Source: Rugalucina vietnamica
Taxonomy: Eukaryota > Mollusca > Bivalvia > Lucinida > Lucinidae
Length of the DNA: 64,000 nucleotides
Reading direction: 5' to 3'
Assembly: GCA_964017185.1 (NCBI GenBank)
Contig: OZ024874.1
Location: 49,504,856-49,568,855 of the forward strand
The notes under the pieces were generated by a model. It was not told the DNA's origin. It was given only the letters and a program-made list of their open reading frames with translations, and did no database searches. Positions 55,111-64,000 of this stretch are shown in pieces. The position numbers and the translations under genes were made by a program. Numbering within the stretch: the stretch's first letter is position 1; every line of letters begins with the position of its first letter.

Positions 55111-56049
55111 TATCAAAATAACAGAAAAAATCAGATACAAGTCATTCTAAAGGTATTACAGTTCATTTTTTTTTTTTCATTTTTTTCTCTGCGATTTCTA
55201 GTTTTCATTAATATTCATAAAAAATGTATATATTACATGTGTATTTTCAAAGTTCTGTGAATTGATTCAATAAATAATAGTGCAAGTATACTCGACAAAT
55301 AATGATGGGGATCAAACCTTTAACGCGAAGTCTCTATAAAATTTCGAATTGTTGGTGGAATGAAACAATTTTATTATCAATGAATTCATTTGGTAATCTT
55401 TGTACACCTAAGGCTTAAGTAATTTCAAAATTGAGGGCATAAAAAAGTCTACCATATAAAGGAAGAATTGTTGGGTACCGATTTGCCCAAAAGGGCAGAC
55501 TAAAATGTTTGATCCCTAACTTATTTTAACCAGTATATATTTATATGAGTAAAAGAGCGCTACCGCCATCTGGACGCACGCTTTACCGGAAGCCAGTCAT
55601 TGTGACTAGAACGTTAATAAGCACAATTAAAACACGACTGTTCCACGCACGTCGAAAGCGCAGCACAACATTGTTACTGATATGTTGATAATTGGATAGT
55701 CAACCCCATCTGTATAAATGATGGAACATAGATGTTTAATGTTTGATATGGCATGAGGCGTGGGTGCAGAGGAGCGGAACCGCTAATTTACATCGCCAAG
55801 TCCTGTTAACACAGTTTTCAAATTACCTCCTTCCCAAACAGGCAGATGACTCTGTCTTTTCTGGACAGAAATTTTGTTTTTGTCTTTGTATATAAATAGT
55901 ATGTAGGTCAACAAAAATGGATGGGTCGGGATTGTATATCTTTAAAATCACTTTCAAAATTTTTGCCTTAAGGTTCGAAATTTACAAAGGAAATATAATT
56001 TTTAAATGGGCAGCTAGTAGTTTTGATAACCCTATTTTTAATTATTGAA
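55111..56049. other. No gene; possible 5' part of the LINE
   Basis: AT-rich. No ORF1 (RNA-binding) protein of the LINE is visible upstream of its endonuclease, so the LINE may be 5'-truncated or its ORF1 decayed beyond recognition. Confidence 0.4.
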
Positions 56050-56458
56050 AATGACCAAAAACTATATTAGTTTAGTAAGTATGAACTGTCAGGGGCTTTC
56101 AGCTGCAGAAACGTTCGGATACGCTTAATTTTTTAAAAAGTAAATGCCACTCAGTCTATTTCCTCCAGGATACACACTTTACAACAAAAGAACAAAATTA
56201 TATACGCACACAATGGGGCTATGAATGTTATTTTAGCAACTTTTCAAGCCAAGCAAGAGGCGTGGCAATCTTTTTCAATAACACTTTTGAATTTAAGGTA
56301 TTAAAGGTATCTCGAGACCAAAATGGAAATAAACTTATTTTAGATACTCTTATCAAGGATAAAAAAAAAATACGTTAATAAATATTTATGGGCCGAATAG
56401 AGATGATCCTGATTTTTATGAAGATATTAATGACTATATCAAAGAACTGGATAATCAG

Positions 56459-56779
56459 GTGATTTTGGTTGGCGATTTTAATATGGTTCTCGACCCAGAT
56501 AAAGACTGTAGAGATTATGTGAATATCAATAATCCAAGAGCCCGCGACAAAGTACTAAATCTTATAATTGAGTGCAATTTGATAGACGCTTGGCGTGAAC
56601 TTAACTTAGAAAACATGCAATATACATGGAGAAAGAAAAATACGAGAAAGCAAGCTAGATTAGATTTCTTTTTAATATCAGAATCTCTTTTTATGGATGT
56701 TACAAATTCTAAAATACTACCAGGCTATAGGACCGATCATTCACAAATACTCCTCCAGTTTGATTTTGGTAAATTGTGA
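56459..56779 (+). pseudogene. LINE AP-like endonuclease, C-terminal part
   Basis: 106 residues in frame. VGDFNMVLDPDKD (residues 4-16) holds the GDFN motif of EEP nucleases, TWRKKNTRKQARLDFFLIS (~56-74) the RLDFFLIS block, and GYRTDHSQI (~89-97) the catalytic SDH-type motif as TDH. The N-terminal half (NCQGL, HFTTKEQN, SQARGVAIFF) lies upstream at 56085-56300 in shifted frames. This domain nicks target DNA for reverse transcription. The Met at 56459 is internal. Confidence 0.85.
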
Positions 56780-57099
56780 AAGGTAACTCCTATTGGAAGT
56801 TCAGCAACTCGTTATTGAGAGATTTAAAATTTATTGAGGAAATAAAAGACTTTATTAGGACAATAAAATTAAATTATATCTTAAATGAGGAGATAGATGA
56901 AACAAATATCAATGAAATTTCGGCTCAGCATCTACTTTTCTCAATTAGCGACCAATTATTTTTTGATACTTTATTAATGGAAATTAGAGGAAAAACCATA
57001 GCTTACACATCATATAAAAAGAAAATGGATATAAACCATGAAAATAGTTTATAAGATGAAATAGAGAAATTAGAAAAGGCAAACAATATTAACCATGAA

Positions 57100-58593
57100 T
57101 TGTTACAGAGAAAAAGAAATGAACTCCAAGATATAAGGAATAAAAGAATGGAAGGAGTTAAAATACGCTCAAGAGCCAGGTGGATTTCAGATGGTGAAAA
57201 AGTAACAAAATATTTTTGTAATCTAGAGAATAGGAACTTCGTGAGTAAATGTATGAACAGTTTGAAAAATAAGGAGGGTGAAATAATAAGTGATCAATCG
57301 GAAATTTTAAAAGAAACAATGCAGTTTTATAAGAAATTATATTCTATAAAAGATAGAAATGCTACCGATTTAGAATCTCTTCTTGGCAACTATGATATAT
57401 TAAGGTTATGTGAGTCAAATAAAAACAAGCTTGAGGACCCCATTGCTTACTCCGAGCTTCTTTTTTGTCTTAAGAAAACTTCAAATAATTCAAGCCCTGG
57501 TTTTGACGGATATACCTATGAATTTTTTTAATTCTGCTGGAACGATATAGGAGCCTTTTTACTGAGAGCGATTAATGAATGCTTTGTTAAAGGGGAGTTA
57601 TCGGACTCTTTAAAATATGGAGTTATTACATGCCTACCAAAGGGAAATAAGGACAAGTTATATTTGAAAAATTGGAGACCTATATCATTGTTGAATACTT
57701 CATACAAATTAGCACCGCTTGTATTGCTGAAAGACTTAAATGCGTTTTACCTTATATTATTAATGAAGATCAAACCGGTTTTATTTCTGGCCGTTTTATC
57801 GGAGAAAACATAAGACTTTTGTATGACGTTATAGAATATGCAGAGAAAAACGCAATACCAGGTATGCTTCTATTGAATCGATTTCGAAAAGGCATTGATA
57901 CTGTCTCATGGGATTTCCTTTTTGACGTTCTAGATTTCTTTAATTTTGCGAATGATTTTTTAAAAACAATGGATTCATGTCTTTTACAAAAACATACAGT
58001 CGTGTGTAATTGTCAATGGGCACCTATCAGAGTGGTTTTATCTTCAACGTGGTTGTAGACAAGGAGACCCCCTCTCACCCTATCTTTTCATATTATGTGC
58101 CGAAATACTAGCTGCTCTAATAAGAAATAATAAAACTATAAAAGGCATAAAGATGGAGACTACATCATTTGTTATTTCCCAATACGCTGATGATACAACT
58201 TTAATACTTGATGGCAGTAAAAAGTCATTAGAAAATTGTTTGAAAGTTTTAAAACTATATGGAGATATCTCCGGCCTTTGTATTAATATGGATAAAACTA
58301 AGTTGATATGGATTGGATCCGAAAAAAATTCTAAAGGAACGTTTTGTGAAGAACACAATTTATGTTGGGATAACTCTGAATTCACGGTCTTGGGAGTAAA
58401 ATTCCCTAAAGATTTAGATAAAATAACTGAAATAAATTACTCTTCCAAAATAGAAGAAATGAAAAAAGTATTTCTAAGTTGGTCAAAGAGAATCTTAACC
58501 CCCCTTGGGAGGATAACTGTTATAAAAAGCCTAGCTTTATCAAAGATGAATCACCTAATTATCTCCCTTCCAAAGCCATCCGAAAGGCTGATA
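57100..58593 (+). pseudogene. LINE reverse transcriptase, frameshifted
   Basis: Three frames cover the RT. 57100-57531: SRARWISDGEKVTKYFCNLE to SSPGFDGYTYEFF (finger motifs). 57540-58075, frameshifted: NWRPISLLNT, DQTGFISGRFIGENIRLLYD, and NRFRKGIDTVSWDFL, where a working RT has DFEKAFD, so the first catalytic Asp is gone. Then RQGDPLSPYLFILCAE (58055-58105). 58153-58593: QYADDTTLILDG (catalytic YADD at 58183-58194) and KTKLIWIGSE. The frame is cut after PSERLI by the Penelope-like tail. Confidence 0.87.
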
Positions 58594-59231
58594 TGATGGC
58601 CCCGACATAAAGCTATTCATTTTAGTTGGTTGGGGCCGGAGCTTCTTGTCTGTTGCTTGGCCCACCGGGGTCCAACTGGTGTTTTTCTTTTGCTCCGGAG
58701 TTAGTAGGTTATTCGGCGCCCAGGGATCTCCATCGTCGGGCAGCTTACTCAGTCTGTGAGCCCTGGTTTTTGATTCATCAGGATGTTTATCATGATTTAT
58801 TTGTTTGTTCTTGATGATTCATTGACTAGTTAGAGATTCACCACGAGGACCGAATAACTAACTAAATGTTATGAACCACTGCAGAAGCTGAGGGTGAGGT
58901 TATGGCCATGTAAAACCGGTTTAAGCCCGCCAGTAACTTTGTGTTACTGATCGTTCCAAGTCGATACTTCTGTGGTGGTTCTTTTTGTTTTATGTCTTGG
59001 TGTTTAAAATTTTTTTGTGCTGTTGGCGCCTTATGTATGTTTTCATATTTTTAGTTAAGTTAAGGTAACTGAGTGGCCACCTATTGGGAAAATAGCTGCC
59101 CATTCGGCTTACGATTGTTTCATGGTATAAGTACCTGATTGTTAGTTTGGTTTTTTCCCACCTCGGTTTTTGGAGTGGGAATCTTTTTCTGATTGCGCCT
59201 TTTCCTGATCTTTGCCTACTTGTACCTTTTT
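58594..59231 (+). mobile_element. Penelope-like 3' tail inserted in the LINE, copy P5
   Basis: 638 bp homologous to 5731-6362 and 27164-27796. It starts at TGATGGCCCCGAC (5'-truncated) and ends exactly at the family terminus TTGCCTACTTGTACCTTT plus TT (59231). The LINE frame resumes at the next base (AGAGAGATACAA), so PSERLI and REIQNMFYNYLWNG would join without loss. No target duplication longer than 1-2 bp. The 62-residue ORF at 58626 is not a gene. Confidence 0.88.
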
Positions 59232-60488
59232 AGAGAGATACAAAATATGTTTTACAATTATTTATGGAATGGGGGTCCCGATAAAGTAAAAAGATCTATA
59301 ATTATACAAAATTATGAAAAAGGCGGACTCAAAATGATCGATTTAGATAGGTTCATTAATTCCCTAAGGCTCACGCGGTTTCGTAGACTGTTAACTACAA
59401 AAAGTAAATAGTTCGTATGTACCCTAGATAGGTATTCTGTCATCAAAGATTGTATTACATTTGGGAGTCAATTTATAACAGAAAGGAAATTGAATAATGT
59501 CAGCAATAAATTTTGGAACGACATACTAAGAATGTATAAAACCTTCATAGATTTGGTGACCCCTCAGAATTTTAATGACCTTATGGGCGTTATGTTATGG
59601 CGTAATAAAAATATAAAGGTCGGAGATACCTCGGTTTTTTATAATTCATGGATTGAAAATGGTATTTTATCAATTCGAGACTTGGTGAGTTCAAGCGGAC
59701 AATTGGTATCATATGAAGACTTTAGAAGGATATATACAGTCCAAACCAATTTTCTAGAATTCTATGGCTTGATTGCCAGTGTGAGAAACTATATTAATGC
59801 TTTAAATATTCGTGAAATAACAGAATTGGAGATGGGCCCAGTACGGCCCTTACCACTAAGCATTATATTAAAATACAAAAAAGGCTGCAGGAATATTTAC
59901 CAGTGTTATATAAATGCTAAAATGCCTACAATAACTTTTGATAAATGGAGAATGGAATTACATTTGGAACCAAATTTTTTTTGGAGAAAAGTTTTAACAC
60001 TTCCTTATGCTTCAATAAAAGACACAAACTTAAGATGGTTTCAGTTTAGAATAATCCATAGGATTCTGGGAACTAATAACCTCTTATGTAATATGAAAAT
60101 AAAAAGTGACAATAAATGCTCCTTCTGTAATGAAGAGAAGGAAACAATTAAACATCTGTTTTGGGACTGTGAATATGTACAATATTTTTGGGAAACATTG
60201 GTTTTACTATTGGAAGACAATTGCAATTTTGAAAACCTAATATTAAATACATCAGACATCTTATTTGGAAAGAAATTTGATGAAATTTTAAATAAAATTA
60301 TACTTTTGGGCAAAAAACATATTTTTAGGGCTAAAAGTGAAGGCAACCTGCCATCATTCAACGCTTTTCTAAGATTAATAGCATCACACTATAAAACAGA
60401 AGCATACATGGCAAATCTCGTTCAGAATTATTGTGGGTTCCGGACCAAGTGGCAAAAATATATACCATTGTTTAATCCGTCTTTTTAA
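59232..60488 (+). pseudogene. LINE ORF2 C-terminal region with zinc knuckle
   Basis: 59232-59408 encodes REIQNMFYNYLWNG and GGLKMIDLDRFINSLRLTRF, typical after the RT thumb, then a stop. The frame continues at 59490-60488 (332 residues): FWNDILRMYK, NKNIKVGDTSVFYNSWIENG (~38-57), then C-x2-C-x7-H-x4-C in CSFCNEEKETIKHLFWDC (60117-60170), the zf-RVT type knuckle, and LRLIASHYKTEAY near the end. Function in retrotransposition is nucleic-acid binding by analogy. Confidence 0.85.
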
Positions 60489-61149
60489 GACTAATTATAT
60501 ACAAATCAAATTTGCCCTTCCCATCCATTTATAACCATTCACTGTCAACTATTTAGTTAGTAGCGGTTCTGACCGATCCTTATATACTTGTTTCCTTTTT
60601 TTTCTTCTTGTTTGTTAAAAACCCTAGAAGCTATTTTCAATAATATCAAACTAATAAAGGTGTTGCGGGTCTGGGATCAAACCGGGGATGATCTCATTCA
60701 ACGCTCTTGTAGACTGACTAATTATTCTTGAGTAAGTTGTGTGTTGTCACATTATAAGTTGGCAAACTGCGCAGAGATGAGGAGTAGGTGCAGCTCGTCT
60801 CCGACGCGCTGTGTTATGCTGCTCTTCTTTGCTCCGTTCGTATGACTAAGAATAATAAGACATTGTATGTATGTTATTATTGTCTGTGGTTTCTTGCAGT
60901 TTAAAATAAATGACAAAAATATTCGTAAAAAATAGATGAGCCTTATATCCTTAAATACATGTATAATATGTATTAGGGTGATAGAACATGACCATAGCAT
61001 TCATTTGACACCACATTAGTGTTCCATGTTAATCAACAGCCCAGGTACAAATGATACTATATGGACACACCCTAATTTTTCCAGGATTTTTTACTTTATA
61101 ATTAATATTCATGAATATGCAAATGAGATAATTTTCACATAAGCTCATG
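60489..61149. other. 3' flank of the LINE; no gene recognised
   Basis: Presumed LINE 3' UTR to about 60660 (ends near CAAACTAATAAAGG). The rest is unassigned. Confidence 0.45.
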
Positions 61150-61543
61150 ACAACAATAAATTTATGCAAATATTGTCTAAGTGGTGTAATATAAATGTGT
61201 CACAACGATATTTTAGGTCTGAAATGAGTTAATTTATGGGTTTTTAATGATTTTCTAACATTTTCATGTTTTCATTAATATTCATGAATATGCAAAGTAG
61301 ATATTTTGCATTACTTATCATCGAAGGAAAGGGCTATGTCAAAGCTTTAAATAAGACCAAATTCAATGGTGTAGGATCAGTACAGCAGAGGTATGATTGA
61401 TTTTCTACGTCCACCCCCATTATTTCTATACAAAAGATGGTATCAGGTAATATAATAAAACATAGCGTAAAACGCAAACGCTTCCACTTCCAGAGGGCAG
61501 AAAACATGATTTGATTGTTTTTCAATATACTTTCAGAAAATCG
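61150..61543 (-). repeat. Right arm of the 8.1-kb inverted repeat
   Basis: Reverse complement of 53424-53830. See that entry for the shared blocks; the best is CTGGAAGTGGAAGCGTTTGC read on the minus strand (61494-61475). Confidence 0.8.
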
Positions 61544-64000
61544 TGTTTCAGTTATTAATATAGTACATTTTCTTTCTTTGACCGTGTCGCTTTACCTATA
61601 TATGACATATTGTGTATTTGCTTTAGATTGGTCGGAGGTAAAACGGCATGATCGAAGCAATCACACTATTTGGTTGATGATCCTTATATAAACATTCGTG
61701 GGCTGACAAATATTTGTCTAATTCGAATCGTTGACAATATTAACAAGTTATAGACCAATTCTCATGCATGTAAACAAATCATATACTTGTGACGATATTG
61801 TTCAATCAGACTATGCCAATAGCTTGAATATAATAGCGAGCAAGCTGTAAGCGGTTTTAAAGGGGCAAGCTCTATCATGGTAGAAAGCACAGGATTTTGC
61901 TACTGTTTAGAACAAACTATACGACGTTGGCCACGCCAAGCCATATCCGCTACCTTACGCGCATGTGTCATATTGTCAGGAAACAAAACGACGCCATTCT
62001 TGTTCGATTTGGCTGCCGGTAGTCACTAAAGACATAATGTTAGAGAGTGAGCGAGCGAAGTCTCTGAGCTGTTGGTATACAAAAAAGCTCTCAAAAACCC
62101 AACAAAACATAAAACTGACAATATAATTTACCTACAATTCGAATATACTGGCGCTAAATAATGTTGTGCCAGGGCACAGCCACAACATTGAACGATGACA
62201 ATCACTATATGCACTTCTTTTCGGTCGGTCGTCTTTCAGCTGAATATGGTTGGTATTCGAGTTCATGTATTATCTCGAGGATTTCGTAAAAATGGTGCAA
62301 TTGTGAGCATTTCTCAGTAGCCTGTATATAAGGATTTTTGAAATTTGAAAAATCATCGACGCTCGTTGCTTCGCAAGTTTGGTACCGTTTCGTTTGTTCG
62401 TCAAATTTTCCCATATAATTTAGAGTAAAAATGTTCAAATATGTTTGGTCATAATAGCTGGATTGACACAATTACACTTAATGTTAGATTACATTTGTAG
62501 ATATTTTGCAAACAAGATCGGATAAATGAACAAAACAATCACATGTTGCAAATAAGATCGGCTAAATGAACAAAACAATTACATGCACGCTTGTTTAAAG
62601 AAATTATAGTAAAATGGTATTTGGCGTTGTCTCCAGTACAAATGGTAAGCGACGTCCCAGGGAAAGTGGTTTTATGTTCATGATACGACTGTTTATTGTG
62701 GCTGTCCTTTTTCGTGCCCGTTTTCCATAATTTTGGTTGAAACTTAGCCTACTTGTTACTTTGACGAGAGAGAACAAGTCATTCTGCTCCTCGAATTTGT
62801 TGCCGGGAAAAAATGTTTTGTTATGTATTATGTATTTTTACCAGACCTTGTGTCTACGTTGGGACTTCAAATTTAATTGCATTGATTTCTGGTTCCTATA
62901 TTCTTACTCTATAACGCAAACCACGAAATTACGGGCTTTATGGGTATTTTAGAATCTTGTCGTACATTTATTTGACAAATGTCGGTTCAAGTTTGAGATT
63001 TTACGGTAATTGTAACATCGTTTTAAGTAGAACTTTGTTTTTAAAAAAATAGTAAGTTTGATTTATATATGTATTCAGTTTTGCTGTTTTAAAATGCAAT
63101 GTTGTTGTGTTGTGTTTAATAATTTGCTGTTTTAAAATGCAATGTTGTTGTGCTGTGTTTAATAAAGTATTCTAAGTTTCAGGCTGTTGAGAGATTAGAG
63201 ATGTGTTACAGAGATGGCTGGTTATAATCCGAAACTGTAGCTGTGAAATGGGATGGAAACAGGATGTGTTTTTGTGGAATAATAATCATATATGTAGACA
63301 GTTTTAAACTGCTGAAATTGAGTGTGGTTGTTATTGAGTCGAAAAATGAAGCAACAGCGGCATTTCAAAATATTGTGTTAGGTTCTTTATTACTCTGCAG
63401 AAGGGTTCTTGAATTGTGATTAGTTTTGCAAGGCAAGACCTTAATTAAGACCGATAGAGAAAAGACTTCATTTATTTGCGGACGAACGAAGTGAGGGAGA
63501 AAATAACTCATGTGAAGCACTGTTGTTCTTTCTTTTCCATGTATCTGTTTCTGCTTACATTTGACGTCGCGACTTGTATTAGTCTGTCCACCGTGCTTGT
63601 TTCACCTTTGACAATTCGGGTCACCTCATATGAAGGAAGTGAAAATCAATACATTTTGTCTAGTGTGAATGTTACTTATTGGTGTTAATAAAAAAAGATA
63701 AACTTCAAATGAAGAGGCGATTTTTTTTTTTTTTTTTTTTTTTTTTTTCATTCTTGAAATGGTACAGACTGCAGCCTTGTGCCCTTCTTCTTCAAACCAT
63801 TTGCCCACACTGTCTTGTAATTGGATATATTTCTTCTTAGAATTGTCCTGTACTGTTGATGAAAGACAGAATATACGACTGTAATACAACAAATGTCCAT
63901 TATCCATCTAGTGCTAAACAAGATTTGATGAAGGAACTGGGTCACTAGTATTGCAAGAAAAATATATTGTTCTTACTTCAACGTCTTGTGTCAAAAGAAA
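61544..64000. other. No gene recognised; segmental-copy remnant
   Basis: 61660-61745 resembles 24120-24200 (ATAxAAACATTCGTG then CTGACAAATATTTGTCT), i.e. the right part of segmental copy 3. A near-identical 46-bp direct duplication (TTTGCTGTTTTAAAATGCAA then TGTTGTTGTG) is at 63081 and 63122. A 28-nt T-run lies at 63721-63749. The ORFs here (62205, 62737, 63476, 63626) show no family motif. Confidence 0.5.

Larger units (their letters stand above)
56050..60488 (+). mobile_element. Decayed Tx1/L1-type LINE, interrupted
   Basis: One ORF2-like protein in several frames: endonuclease (from MTKNYISLVSMNCQGLS at 56050), reverse transcriptase (57100-58593), an insertion (58594-59231), then the C-terminal region with a zinc knuckle (59232-60488). 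Several frameshifts and stops (near 56127, 56370, 57054, 57531, 57700 and 58020) show it is dead. Domain order EN-RT-CCHC is that of L1/Tx1-like LINEs. No poly(A) or clear target duplication found. Confidence 0.88.

Overview
The window looks like AT-rich nuclear DNA of a marine invertebrate, most likely a bivalve mollusc. That is an inference from content: very dense and diverse mobile DNA, direct tandem arrays that end in (ACGG)n-type tails or in a GAGCCTTCGGCTCAGGTGAGC cap, tRNA-derived SINEs, a Helentron, a Tx1/L1-type LINE, Penelope-like retroelement fragments and an intronless animal SK-type potassium channel. Nothing points to a prokaryote, and no species can be named from the sequence alone.

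Only one convincing host gene is present: a single-exon calcium-activated potassium channel (KCNN/SK family) at 13051-14568 on the plus strand. Almost everything else that codes is transposon-derived. The largest is a minus-strand Helentron protein of 2254 residues (41750-48514): an N-terminal coiled coil, a herpesvirus-tegument-like (C76-type) cysteine protease domain, a Lys-rich 21-residue repeat array, a zinc-ribbon/DUF6570-like region, a HUH Rep nuclease and a PIF1-type helicase. Its C-terminal EEP endonuclease (38924-39682) is cut off by about 2.1 kb of foreign DNA and a frameshift. A decayed LINE occupies 56050-60488 and is itself interrupted in frame by a 3' tail of the Penelope-like family (58594-59231).

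Layout. 0.3-2.3 kb: tandem array rich in nuclear-receptor DR1-like motifs, and two hairpin MITEs. 5.1-6.4 kb: Penelope-like copy. 7.6-8.8 kb: CGTA-rich TIR element with TTA target duplication. 9.8-10.5 kb: tandem array. 13.0-14.6 kb: SK channel. 15.5-17.7 kb: hairpin MITEs and a long foldback. 17.9-24.2 kb and 25.6-33.7 kb: two diverged copies of one segment, each peppered with MITEs and Penelope-like tails; a third copy lies at 52.6-53.3 kb and probably resumes at 61.65 kb. 26.4-28.8 kb: Penelope-like copies joined tail to tail, with an inserted 380-bp unit that carries a hammerhead ribozyme (28404-28449) and 42-bp terminal direct repeats, i.e. a retrozyme-like element. 31.3-32.9 kb: CACGC-rich TIR element inserted at a TA inside a hairpin MITE. 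34.2-36.2 kb and 50.5-51.8 kb: two unrelated tandem arrays ending in the same cap. 38.9-50.1 kb: the Helentron and a duplicate of its first exon. 53.4-61.5 kb: an inverted repeat pair about 8.1 kb apart that encloses a tandem array and the LINE.

The parts do not form a pathway. They record nested insertions: MITE, then TIR element; segmental duplication, then Penelope-like, then retrozyme and palindrome; LINE, then Penelope-like tail. The most notable signals are the hammerhead/retrozyme unit, the protease-Rep-helicase-endonuclease Helentron and the inverted-tail architecture of the Penelope-like copies.
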